Below are positions 8,996 to 16,998 of a DNA stretch of 64,000 nt, piece by piece. Under the pieces are notes generated by a model. The model made no database searches, was not told the DNA's origin, and saw only the letters and a program-made list of their open reading frames with translations. The stretch covers positions 1 through 64,000 of the forward strand of contig JANXCF010000007.1 in NCBI GenBank assembly GCA_025059995.1, given 5' to 3'. The stretch comes from Leptospiraceae bacterium (GTDB lineage Bacteria > Spirochaetota > Leptospiria > Leptospirales > Leptonemataceae). Made by a program: the position numbers and the translations under genes. Numbering within the stretch: position 1 is the first letter of the stretch; every line of letters begins with the position of its first letter.

Positions 8996-10030
8996 CTATA
9001 GAAATGAGCTGAGTTCTTTGGCGTTTTTGCCTGTTCGTATTTTTCTTAAGGCTTTCTTTTCGATTTGACGAACCCTTTCTTTTGAAAGTCCAATCATCTT
9101 TCCTATTTTTTGGAGGGAATACACAGGTCCGCCATCGAGTCCAAACCTAAGCATGATGATTTTTCTTTCTCTTTCTGTTAGCTGATCGAGACTTTTTAGT
9201 AGCTCTTCTCTGAGTTGTTGGAATTCAATCTGGTTTGATGGTGATTCGACTTTTTGGTCATGAACTCCATCTACCAAAGAGAAATCGTCTGAGTCCACCA
9301 ATGGAGCATCTAAACTAAGATGTTCTTTGCTAAGAAGCATTATATGATTGATTTCTTGGAATTTTTTTTCTGATAACTCCATTAAGTTTTTCTTTGCATT
9401 CATTTCTTCTTGAGTTTCAAATCCGTTGTCTAATTCGTTTAGCTTCCTTAATTCAGCAATTTTGTTCAAAGGAAGTCGTATGAGCTGAGATTTTTGTTGA
9501 ATTGCGTACTTAATGGATTGACGTATCCACCACACTGCGTAGGAAATGAAGTGATAACCTCGTTCGGGATTGAAACGCTCAGCAGCACGGATTAAACCCA
9601 CATTTCCTTCGTTAATTAAATCCATCAAGCTCAAACCAAAGGATTGGTATTTTTTAGCAATGGTCACAACAAAGCGAAGATTGGCACGGACTAATTTATT
9701 TCTTGCTTCTTTATCTCCCTGCATGGATTTGAGGGCAGTTTCATATTCTTCTTCTCGGGTTAGCATGGGGATTTTGTGAATTTCATTTAAATACCAATTC
9801 AAGATGGAATCACTAGTGCTTGTATGTTTACTACGCTGATTTTTTGATTCAAAATCATCTAATTCAATGGAATGAATAAACTCTTCTTCTAAGATTTTTA
9901 GCTCCTCTTCAGGAAGCTCTTGTTCAGGTAAAAATTCAATTTCATCAAAGGGTTCTTTATAAGATTGCACTTTTTTATCTAACTTTGGTTTTTTGGGTTG
10001 ATCTTTGTTTTTGGGTGTTTTCTTTTTCAT
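8996..10030 (-). CDS. RpoD/RpoS-type sigma-70 factor (group-2-like)
   Basis: A 344-residue sigma factor with regions 1.2-2 (ARNKLVRANLRFVVTIAKKY, DLINEGNVGLIRAAERF, WWIRQSIKYAI), region 3 and region 4 (ERKIIMLRFGLDGG and the helix-turn-helix SKERVRQIEKKALRKIR). It lacks region 1.1 and the large non-conserved insert of housekeeping RpoD, so its size fits group 2 (RpoS/SigB-like position) better. Instead it has a charged Lys/Glu-rich N-terminal tail of about 80 residues. The ATG at 10030 is preceded by a good GGAG. A 17-bp palindrome lies in the leader just upstream. It would direct RNA polymerase to an alternative, probably stress, promoter set. I cannot exclude that it serves as the main sigma of this organism. 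Confidence 0.9.
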   Translation of the reverse strand: MKKKTPKNKDQPKKPKLDKKVQSYKEPFDEIEFLPEQELPEEELKILEEEFIHSIELDDFESKNQRSKHTSTSDSILNWYLNEIHKIPMLTREEEYETALKSMQGDKEARNKLVRANLRFVVTIAKKYQSFGLSLMDLINEGNVGLIRAAERFNPERGYHFISYAVWWIRQSIKYAIQQKSQLIRLPLNKIAELRKLNELDNGFETQEEMNAKKNLMELSEKKFQEINHIMLLSKEHLSLDAPLVDSDDFSLVDGVHDQKVESPSNQIEFQQLREELLKSLDQLTERERKIIMLRFGLDGGPVYSLQKIGKMIGLSKERVRQIEKKALRKIRTGKNAKELSSFL

Positions 10031-10056
10031 TCATATCTCCTTTTTTCTTTTATATT

Positions 10057-10073
10057 TTTAGAATTATTCTAAA
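10057..10073. promoter_or_regulatory. 17-bp palindromic operator before the sigma gene
   Basis: TTTAGAATTATTCTAAA is a perfect inverted repeat (8-1-8), ending 27 bp before the sigma factor ATG. It contains the 7-1-7 arrangement used by Fur/PerR-type repressors (PerR consensus TTATAATNATTATAA). A near-identical 17-mer lies in front of dps (41162-41178), differing only in two swapped central bases. The site would sit at or just after the transcription start implied by the candidate -10 box, a position that suits repression. Confidence 0.5.
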
Positions 10074-10082
10074 TAAATAACA

Positions 10083-10109
10083 ATTATAATTTCAAAATCG
10101 ACAACTCAA
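10083..10109 (-). promoter_or_regulatory. candidate promoter of the sigma gene
   Basis: On the minus strand a perfect TATAAT (10083-10088) is preceded, after a short 15-bp spacer, by TTGAGT (10104-10109). The implied start near 10076 would put the 17-bp palindrome at the beginning of the transcript. The rest of the 213-bp gap is A+T-rich with no gene that I can see. Spacing is suboptimal, so the -35 assignment is weak. Confidence 0.35.
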
Positions 10110-10243
10110 TTTTTTCTAACACTTAACATATTTTAAATATATATGATTCACATTCAATAAAAAAGTTTCATTGTAATAGAAAAATTTTTTATTTTCAATT
10201 TTTCGAGTTTTAAATCAGCCTATAAATGAAATTTACTCAAAAA

Positions 10244-10966
10244 TTATTCAAAAGACTGAAGGATTTTCATGGGATCTTTTATGTCCGTTGAATATTCTTT
10301 AGGGGTATCAATTTTGGGTAATCCAGAGGGAGGAGGTGGGCTTTTGTTGTCAATTTTTTCTTCACCGCATGGACCTCCAGGATGAATACAAATTTTCCAA
10401 ACACCTACTCGAGCATCATTCTCAAAATTTCCTGATTGGAAAAAACCACCATTCGGAAAAAAATAAACCCAATATCCATTAGCTAAACCCTCTTTATAAT
10501 TTCCTTGAAAAAACAACTGTCCATTTTCGTAATACTCTTTCCACTCACCATTTCTAATACCATTAACGAAATTTCCAATGGATTTTATTTTTCCATTTTC
10601 GTAGTAAAATTTCCATTCTCCTTCTTTTCGATTGTTTTTGTAATTACCTTCTGAGTGCAAGGATTGATTGGGATAATAAAATTTCCAATACCCTTCCATT
10701 CTGCCATCTTCGTAGGTTCCTTCTGCTTTTAGGTTTCCATTTTCATACCAAAACTTCCAATTTCCTTGTCTTTTTTGATTTTTGAGTTTTCCCTCGGCTT
10801 TTTTAATTTTGTTAGCATACCAAACGATTTCATATACTGGATCCTGATAAAGATATACATTGTGTTTTTCTATGAACTGAGCTCTGGAAAAATAATCTTC
10901 ATTCGCATTTATAGCTCCAAGCCAAAGAAAAAACAAAAGGCTCACTAAAACATAAATCCTTTTCAT
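10244..10966 (-). CDS. exported MORN-2 repeat protein (YwqK-like)
   Basis: A 240-residue protein with an N-terminal signal peptide (basic start, LLFFLWLGAINANE). It has about six tandem repeats of roughly 23 residues with the pattern G.W.FYYENG.....G.Y..G...G.W. Examples are QGNWKFWYENGNLKAEG, EGEWKFYYENGKIKSIG and NGEWKEYYENGQLFFQG. These are MORN_2 repeats, which form stacked beta hairpins and are common in envelope proteins of leptospires and Bacteroidetes; they are annotated YwqK-like without a proven role. The C-terminus is Pro-rich with two cysteines in the CIHPGGPCG stretch. The gene is probably expressed alone or with the DnaA-like gene, 41 bp upstream on the same strand. Confidence 0.8.
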   Translation of the reverse strand: MKRIYVLVSLLFFLWLGAINANEDYFSRAQFIEKHNVYLYQDPVYEIVWYANKIKKAEGKLKNQKRQGNWKFWYENGNLKAEGTYEDGRMEGYWKFYYPNQSLHSEGNYKNNRKEGEWKFYYENGKIKSIGNFVNGIRNGEWKEYYENGQLFFQGNYKEGLANGYWVYFFPNGGFFQSGNFENDARVGVWKICIHPGGPCGEEKIDNKSPPPPSGLPKIDTPKEYSTDIKDPMKILQSFE

Positions 10967-11007
10967 AAAACGTCCTTGTGGTTTAAAATATCGTCAAATT
11001 CGAGATT

Positions 11008-12402
11008 TTATTGATGTTCTCTGTAAGAAAGATAGATTTTTTCTTTGAGTTCTTCAATCTCTTTTTTCCAAAAGAGGTCCTTTGCAATCAAATCCTCGAT
11101 CTTTTTGATGGCATAAAGAACACTGGTATGATCCCTTTTTCTGAGAAATTTTGCTGTGTAGCTTAGAGTGTAATTTCCTAACTTGACGGCAATATAGGCA
11201 ATCATGTGTCGTATCAAAGAAACGTTTTTTTGCTTTTGGTTGGATAAAATTTTCTCTATGGATATGTTGTAATGATTACAAACCACCTCAGCAATCACTT
11301 CTATAGGAACATTTAAGCTTTGATCATAATAGGGTTGAAGGATCAAATCAATTTCAGAAGTTCTTAGTTTTGATGGCTCTGAGGAAGAGAAAGCTAATTT
11401 TTCTATTGATGACTGTAAATAACGCACATCTCCCATGAGCTTTATGGCAATGTGTTCAATCACGTTTTGCGGCAGGATAATCTGATATTTATTTAAATAA
11501 TGTTTGATAAGAGTGATTTTGGTTTCATAATCAGGATAATGGAGCTGAATTTTATGGAACATCAACAAGCGAGAATAAAGGTCCTTCTCTAACTTCAGAT
11601 AGGGAATATCTCGGTCGGATAAGATTACCAAAACCTGATTTTTTTCGTAAGAATAATCAATAAGATTTCGGATTTCTTCTTGGCATTTGATGGCGGAGGG
11701 ACGAAGAAATTGAAAATCATCGAATATCAAGATACTATGGGTTTTGATTTTTTCTATCCACGTGATGGTATTTTTTCTTTTTATGGATAAAACAAATTCA
11801 TTGATGAAGTTAGGAATTGTGATATAAAAAACCTTGTTTTGGTGTATTTTTTTCCATGTTTTTGCTAAAGAAGTTTTCCCTGAACCAGATTTCCCGTAGA
11901 TATAAATGGGTCGAAAAAATTTATCAACTTGGATTAATTTCGTTAGTTCTTCATAGTTTTCTTTGGCTGGATAAAAAATATCTAAATCCCATATGTTGTT
12001 TGTGTTTTTCTCATTTTGGTTTTGATGGATATCACTGGAGATGGCGTATTTTAATTTGTGTTTTAGGGTTTGTGTTGGATAGTCTCGTTTTTGTTGATAA
12101 AACAGAATGTTTTTGATTTTTAAATTTTCTTTATAAAAATCACTTATGATTTCTTTTAGGATTTCGCTATACCGTATTTCGATATGTTTTTGGAGTTTTT
12201 CATTTTCGGTAAAAAGTATGATATTTTGCTCTTTGTCAATGAATGCATATATTGGTTCAATGAAGTGACTAAAAAAAGGCTCAGGAATGAGTTTTCGCAA
12301 TTGATTTTTGCACAAATCCCAGTTTTGTAGAAATTCATACTCATAGGTTTTTATGATGTTTAAAATATTTTCTTTTTTTAGAGAAACTCCACTAATGGTC
12401 AT
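11008..12402 (-). CDS. dnaA: divergent DnaA-family protein
   Basis: The 464-residue protein has the DnaA layout. An N-terminal domain I spans about 1-100, then a short linker, then an AAA+ domain with Walker A GKSGSGKT (residues 170-177) and Walker B ILIFDDFQFL. A sensor/box VII-like stretch reads LSDRDIPYLKLEKDLYSRL. The C-terminal DNA-binding domain ends in RHMIAYIAVKLGNYTL and RKRDHTSVLYA. Departures from the usual sequence are marked: GxxGxGKTHL is GKSGSGKTSL, and the box-binding FGGRDHTTV has become LRKRDHTSV. No dnaN, recF or gyr genes adjoin it and I see no DnaA-box cluster in the flanking gaps. It may be the replication initiator or a paralogue with another task. The family is certain; the role is not. 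Confidence 0.8.
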   Translation of the reverse strand: MTISGVSLKKENILNIIKTYEYEFLQNWDLCKNQLRKLIPEPFFSHFIEPIYAFIDKEQNIILFTENEKLQKHIEIRYSEILKEIISDFYKENLKIKNILFYQQKRDYPTQTLKHKLKYAISSDIHQNQNEKNTNNIWDLDIFYPAKENYEELTKLIQVDKFFRPIYIYGKSGSGKTSLAKTWKKIHQNKVFYITIPNFINEFVLSIKRKNTITWIEKIKTHSILIFDDFQFLRPSAIKCQEEIRNLIDYSYEKNQVLVILSDRDIPYLKLEKDLYSRLLMFHKIQLHYPDYETKITLIKHYLNKYQIILPQNVIEHIAIKLMGDVRYLQSSIEKLAFSSSEPSKLRTSEIDLILQPYYDQSLNVPIEVIAEVVCNHYNISIEKILSNQKQKNVSLIRHMIAYIAVKLGNYTLSYTAKFLRKRDHTSVLYAIKKIEDLIAKDLFWKKEIEELKEKIYLSYREHQ

Positions 12403-12583
12403 AGAACTTACCTTTGATCGTCGGATTGCAGATATCTTAAATTTATTTCGAATGAGGTTTTGTTATTGATAAGAACTTTTTTTCTTGTGAGATTTTGATG
12501 ACTACTTATTGTCAATATCCATAAATTTTTTATATTCTTGTTTTTTATTTGTATTTTTGATAAAAATCAAACTTGATGAATCT

Positions 12584-13876
12584 ATGAACCACAAATCCAT
12601 TATTCAAAAGATCATTCAAGAAATATACACAGAGATTCGAGCAGAAAAGCTTTTGAAAAACAATCTCAAGGAAAATAAATTTATCCAGCTGATAGAAAAA
12701 TCCAAAATTTATGTGATTTCTTTGGGGAAGGCTGGTTTCTCTATGGCAAAAGCCTTTTTTGAGTATTTACAAGAAAATGATTTTGATGGTCTTTTGGGGG
12801 GATGTGTGGTGACACCTTATCGAACAAAAACCAGTGAAATTGCAAATTTCGAAATCATTGAGTCTTCCCATCCTTATCCTGATCATAATAGCCTTTATGC
12901 AGGAGAAAGACTATGGGAAATTGCTCATAGTTTACCCCATGATGTTGTGATTGTTTTTCTTCTTTCAGGTGGAGCTTCCGCATTGGTAGAAAAACCTATA
13001 GAAGGTATGGGATTAACCGAACTTCAGGAACTCACAAATAGCCTTTTAAAATCAGGCGCAAGTATCCAAGAAATCAATACCATCAGAAAAAAATTTTCTT
13101 ATTTGAAGGGTGGTGGAGTTGCAGAACTTCTTTATCCCAGAGTTGTGTATCAATTTCTTTTGAACGATGTAGTAGGGATCAATACAGAAAAACATGTTTC
13201 TTCTGGTTTGTTGTATCCAGAAGAAATTCCTTTTCGAACCGTCCAAGAACTCATGGAAAAATACCAAGTCAAGACGAGTTTCGATCTTAGCAAACTGAGC
13301 TTTCCCGAAAAAAAGAGAACTTCCCTGAAAAAAACGTTTCTTGTGGGAAATAACGAAATTGCCTGTATCAAAGCCAAAGAAATATTAGAGTCCCATGGCT
13401 TCTCAGCATTCATCAAGAGAACCCAAATCCAATCAACGCTTGAGGAATACGAAAAGGAAATCCAAAAAAGTATTCAAGCTTTACTAAAAGAACCCAGACA
13501 CCAAACGGCTCATCTCTGGGGAGGAGAACCAACTCTGAAGGTCACCGGAAAAGGAAAAGGAGGAAGAAACCAAGAATTGGCATTACGCATTGCCATTTTT
13601 TTTGAACATATCAAAACTCAGCTCCCCATGGGTTATGAGTGGGGTTTTGTTTCTATGGGAACTGATGGGGTTGATGGACCTACAGATGCAGCAGGAGCAA
13701 TTGTCGATCCAAACACATATTCAACCATCTACGGAAAAACCCAAAAGTCAAAACTACCAGAAGCATTTTTGCAAGAGAATGATTCTTATCATGCCTTATT
13801 GTTGAGTGATTCTTTGATCAAAGTTGGCTATACGGGAACGAACTTGAATGACCTTGCTATTTTGTTTGTGTTTTGA
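12584..13876 (+). CDS. glycerate 2-kinase (MOFRL family)
   Basis: This protein of about 430 residues matches the DUF4147/MOFRL glycerate kinases, which phosphorylate glycerate to 2-phosphoglycerate. Seen motifs are SLGKAGFSMA, SSHPYPDHNS, FLLSGGASAL, INTIRKKFSYLKGG and LLNDVVG in the N-terminal domain. The MOFRL domain has GGRNQELALR, MGTDGVDGPTDAAGA and a final GYTGTNLNDL. I chose the ATG at 12584 (MNHKS) because the upstream TTG at 12509 would add 25 hydrophobic residues not expected in a cytoplasmic enzyme. It is divergent from the DnaA gene and ends directly against gspK. In context it could feed glycerate from serine or glyoxylate metabolism into glycolysis. Confidence 0.88.
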   Translation: MNHKSIIQKIIQEIYTEIRAEKLLKNNLKENKFIQLIEKSKIYVISLGKAGFSMAKAFFEYLQENDFDGLLGGCVVTPYRTKTSEIANFEIIESSHPYPDHNSLYAGERLWEIAHSLPHDVVIVFLLSGGASALVEKPIEGMGLTELQELTNSLLKSGASIQEINTIRKKFSYLKGGGVAELLYPRVVYQFLLNDVVGINTEKHVSSGLLYPEEIPFRTVQELMEKYQVKTSFDLSKLSFPEKKRTSLKKTFLVGNNEIACIKAKEILESHGFSAFIKRTQIQSTLEEYEKEIQKSIQALLKEPRHQTAHLWGGEPTLKVTGKGKGGRNQELALRIAIFFEHIKTQLPMGYEWGFVSMGTDGVDGPTDAAGAIVDPNTYSTIYGKTQKSKLPEAFLQENDSYHALLLSDSLIKVGYTGTNLNDLAILFVF

Positions 13877-14989
13877 TTAGTCTTCTTGGTAGTAGATTAT
13901 CTTTTTTTGCTTCTTGTCAAATAGGATCCAAACCTTACGAATGGTGGCATGGTTAGGATCCAAACTCTTGGGAAGGATTGTTCCTATTCCTGTGATGCGG
14001 TAGATTTCTCCTTCGGTCTTGAGTAATCCTGTGTATTGACCTCCTTTTCCTACGAGTTCTTCATAAAGGGTGACTCCTAAAGTTGTTTTTACTTGCAATG
14101 AGGGTAGGTTTTGGAGTTTTTTGAGATCCTTGATGTATCCTCCTTCTTGATTGCGGAGTTTAAAAATTTCTAACACTGCCTGACGTGTCATAGAATCCGA
14201 AAGGCTCATCAAAACATGATACCTTGCTGCATTGATATTGATTTTTCCTGTATCCGAATCCGAATACACATACGCAGTGATGTTGTTTTCTAAAATCCAA
14301 TCATCAATCGTTAAAAGGGTTTTTTCGTCCTCAGTGAGAAATGCTAATTCCTTTTGTTCTTCTTCCCAACCCTCAGGAGCTCGAGAAGTAAATAAATACT
14401 CAGGCAAAAAGTCTTTTACTAAAAGTACCTCAGGTAATGTATAGAGAAAATCATTTTTGATTTCCTTCGGTGGTTTCAGAAGTTCGTAGTAGCTTCTTTC
14501 CGCTCCTTTTCCTTCTGTGATTTCGTTTTGATCAATCCAGTCAATGATGGCGTCAATGGTATCAATCGGTATACGAAATGAGGTAAACAACCGAATCAAA
14601 ATATTTCGATACGTATCGTTGGGGAGATCATCGACTTTTCTTACTAAGAAATTCAAGTTGATTTTTCCGTCTTCGGGTTGGATGCTATATCGAACAAAAC
14701 ACTTGGGTTTGCAGTCTTCGACTTCTATATTGGGTGGATTCAATGCCAATCCCGTTTGGAACAAAAATTCCTCCGGGACTGTTTGAAGAGCTGAAAGTCC
14801 TGCTTGAAGTCCCGAAACCGCTAAAAGATATGCACGATATCCTTCAGTGAAATTTTTCGTAGTGGCATATTCTTGCTGGAGGTCATTCCAGAATTTCAAA
14901 GCCATCGTCAAAGAAGAAAGCCCCATAGCAAAGACCAAAAGCACCACTACCGAACCCCACTGAAATCGACTCCTACGAGAGAGCTTCAT
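13877..14989 (-). CDS. gspK: type II secretion minor pseudopilin GspK
   Basis: A 370-residue protein starting with a short basic leader and a prepilin-like hydrophobic helix (about residues 13-31). GspK is the pseudopilin that lacks the usual Glu at +5, as here. The body contains the SAM-like alpha domain expected for GspK: SIQPEDGKINLNFL, DAIIDWIDQNE, and helix-hairpin-helix-like NINAARYHVL and TLPEVLLVKDFL. It caps the pseudopilus tip of the type II secretion system in the inner membrane and periplasm. No other gsp gene adjoins it in the window. It follows flgJ by 18 bp on the same strand and ends at 13877 against the convergent glycerate kinase gene. Confidence 0.85.
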   Translation of the reverse strand: MKLSRRSRFQWGSVVVLLVFAMGLSSLTMALKFWNDLQQEYATTKNFTEGYRAYLLAVSGLQAGLSALQTVPEEFLFQTGLALNPPNIEVEDCKPKCFVRYSIQPEDGKINLNFLVRKVDDLPNDTYRNILIRLFTSFRIPIDTIDAIIDWIDQNEITEGKGAERSYYELLKPPKEIKNDFLYTLPEVLLVKDFLPEYLFTSRAPEGWEEEQKELAFLTEDEKTLLTIDDWILENNITAYVYSDSDTGKININAARYHVLMSLSDSMTRQAVLEIFKLRNQEGGYIKDLKKLQNLPSLQVKTTLGVTLYEELVGKGGQYTGLLKTEGEIYRITGIGTILPKSLDPNHATIRKVWILFDKKQKKIIYYQED

Positions 14990-15007
14990 AATTTGGTGAG
15001 TGATATT

Positions 15008-15490
15008 TCATTTTTTCCATTCAAAAAGAAAATCTTTTTCTGGTTGTAATTTATCGAGGTGTTTTTGAAGGTCCTTTTGCTTTTCTAATTCTTGCTTGAG
15101 GGATGAGATGCCATCTTCTTCGACAAATTTTTCGTATTGATGATAGATTTCTTTAGCTATGGTTAGTGGAGTGTTTTTTGAATAAATTTTTGCATACTCA
15201 TCGAAAAGAAGATCCTCGAAGATTTCTTGAACCCTTCCTCCATACAAGAGATCATTTTGGGGGTTTAGGGTTTTTCGCATGCTGTTTAGCATGATCTTTA
15301 CGAATAAACTTTGGAATTCTAAAGCAGTTTCATAAAGGGCTTTCTTTTTAGGGGGCAAATTCTGATAGAAACTTTCCTCTCGATAAGGATATATTTTTCC
15401 GCTTGCTACCTTCCCTTGATTTTCGTTGGAACTCTCCTTCAATAAGGGGAAATAGTCATGAAGGGGTTTCTCGATTTTCATAGATCGCAT
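15008..15490 (-). CDS. flgJ: flagellar rod-binding protein FlgJ (N-terminal domain only)
   Basis: A 160-residue protein. Residues about 50-115 match the rod-binding domain: ALEFQSLFVKIMLNSMRKT, then LLYGGRVQEIFEDLLFDEYA and PLTIAKEIYHQY. The muramidase domain found in enteric FlgJ is absent, as usual in spirochaetes. The protein acts in the periplasm, chaperoning or capping rod assembly. The tail (120-160) is highly charged. An alternative ATG three codons downstream gives MKIEK. It lies upstream of gspK on the same strand. It indicates a flagellated cell together with the FlcA-like gene 2.4 kb away. Confidence 0.85.
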   Translation of the reverse strand: MRSMKIEKPLHDYFPLLKESSNENQGKVASGKIYPYREESFYQNLPPKKKALYETALEFQSLFVKIMLNSMRKTLNPQNDLLYGGRVQEIFEDLLFDEYAKIYSKNTPLTIAKEIYHQYEKFVEEDGISSLKQELEKQKDLQKHLDKLQPEKDFLFEWKK

Positions 15491-15561
15491 ATCGGAAAAA
15501 AGTTTTTCTCAAAAAGGAATTTTGTGTTGAAATCAAGGGTATTTCGAATTAAGCTTATTGC

Positions 15562-16248
15562 ATGAGAAGATCCGTAATATTTGTCTTTATTTTGGGTTCG
15601 TTTTGCTTTAACGGATGGGAAAAACAGCATCAAAAGATGATTTCGGTATTGCGAGATTACGGCATCAAGGATGAAAAAGTTCTCCAAGTAATGAAAGAAA
15701 TCCCAAGACATGAGTTTGTTCCTGAACCCTATCGCTCCTTTGCCTATGAGGATACACCTCTTCCTATTGGTTATGGGCAGACCATATCTCAGCCTTATAT
15801 TGTAGCTCTGATGACGGAACTCTTGGAGGTCCAATCCACTGATAGAGTATTGGAAATTGGGACGGGAAGTGGTTATCAAGCAGCAATCCTGGGGAAGTTA
15901 GCAAAAGAAGTCTATACAATTGAAATTGTCGATGAACTTTGCCAAAGATCAAAACTGACCCTAAAGAAATTGAATTTTACTAATGTGTTTGTGATTTGTG
16001 GAGATGGCTATCAAGGTTATTCTGAGAAAGCCCCCTTTGATAAAATCATGATAACAGCTGCTCCAGAAAGAGTTCCACCCAAATTGGTAGAACAGCTCAA
16101 AGAAAATGGCATAATGGTAGCACCCATTGGTGGAAGAAAAGAAATTCAGTATTTATATAAATTTTATAAAAAAAATCAAACATTGATTGAAAACCGACTC
16201 ATCCCCGTTCGTTTTGTGCCCATGATTACAAAAGAAGAACTAAAATAA
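15562..16248 (+). CDS. pcm: protein-L-isoaspartate O-methyltransferase with signal peptide
   Basis: A 228-residue enzyme. The PCMT family motifs are clear: VMKEIPRHEFVPE, DTPLPIGYGQTISQPYIVA, SAM site VLEIGTGSGYQAA, and the DKIMITAAPERVPP stretch. It methylates isoaspartyl residues in damaged proteins using S-adenosylmethionine. The first 18 residues (MRRSVIFVFILGSFCFNG) look like a signal peptide or a lipoprotein leader. They precede the usual start of the family near MISVLRDYGI, so the enzyme may be exported. That is odd because the cofactor is cytoplasmic; an internal start at the ATG of MISVL would give a normal cytoplasmic form. Divergent from flgJ; ends next to ttcA. Confidence 0.88.
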   Translation: MRRSVIFVFILGSFCFNGWEKQHQKMISVLRDYGIKDEKVLQVMKEIPRHEFVPEPYRSFAYEDTPLPIGYGQTISQPYIVALMTELLEVQSTDRVLEIGTGSGYQAAILGKLAKEVYTIEIVDELCQRSKLTLKKLNFTNVFVICGDGYQGYSEKAPFDKIMITAAPERVPPKLVEQLKENGIMVAPIGGRKEIQYLYKFYKKNQTLIENRLIPVRFVPMITKEELK

Positions 16249-16998
16249 TCACAAGCTTTTCACAAAAGAATGAAAAAGCGAGTGTTTAACTATAGGATGA
16301 TCTTTGCTTAAATCACTAAGTAGTTTCTTCATTTTCAAACGCTTACTATTTGGCAAAGAATTACATAGATTACAAGGAAGGATGGGAAAGTTCTTTTGTT
16401 TTGCAAACTGCTTGATTGATTCTTCATCCACAAAAAACAAAGGTCTAATGATTTTGATACCTTCTTTTTTGGTTTTGTAAACAGGTCTCATGGAAAAGAA
16501 CTTACTTTCGAAAAAAAGATTCAAAAGTAAAGTTTCTATGACATCGTCTTTGTGGTGCCCCAAAGCAATGGAATTACAGCCAAGCTCAAGAGCATAGCGT
16601 GTCAAGATCCCTCTTCGTAATCGACTACACAAGGAACAATAAGTTTTGTGGGGTGGAATCTTTTCTTTCACAATTTGATACGTATTTTGGTATGCAATTC
16701 GATAAGGAACATTCCATTTTTCAAAAAGTTTTTGTAGAGGTTCTGGATCCTCTCCTGGCTGACCTTGAAGTAAATGAAAGGCAACGAAAGAAAAATTCAA
16801 AGGAGCTTTTTGCTGGAACTCTTTTAAAAAATATAGCAAAGTCAAACTATCTTTACCACCACTAACTGCGACTAAGATTTTATCTCCATTTTGAATCATG
16901 GGATAGGTTGATAAAGCTTTCCCTATCTTTCGTCTTATCTTTCGTTCCAGGGTTTTAGGATGTACTTCTTGATTTGTAATGTTCTTTGTATTGTTCAT
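16249..16998 (-). CDS. ttcA: tRNA 2-thiocytidine(32) synthetase TtcA
   Basis: A 249-residue PP-loop ATPase. The ATP-binding SGGKDS lies at residues 46-51. The cysteine pairs that hold the iron-sulfur cluster are in CSLCSRLRRG and, towards the end, CNLCNSLPN. GHHKDDVIETLLLNLFF is also diagnostic for TtcA. The enzyme thiolates cytidine 32 of certain tRNAs in the cytoplasm. It overlaps the upstream CBM48 gene by 4 bp (16995-16998), indicating one transcript, and its stop abuts that of pcm. Confidence 0.9.
   Translation of the reverse strand: MNNTKNITNQEVHPKTLERKIRRKIGKALSTYPMIQNGDKILVAVSGGKDSLTLLYFLKEFQQKAPLNFSFVAFHLLQGQPGEDPEPLQKLFEKWNVPYRIAYQNTYQIVKEKIPPHKTYCSLCSRLRRGILTRYALELGCNSIALGHHKDDVIETLLLNLFFESKFFSMRPVYKTKKEGIKIIRPLFFVDEESIKQFAKQKNFPILPCNLCNSLPNSKRLKMKKLLSDLSKDHPIVKHSLFHSFVKSL

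Noticed and set aside
12403-12583. Replication origin beside the DnaA-like gene
   Set aside because: No repeated TTATCCACA-like boxes and no A+T-rich repeat array in the gap; GC skew could not be computed.
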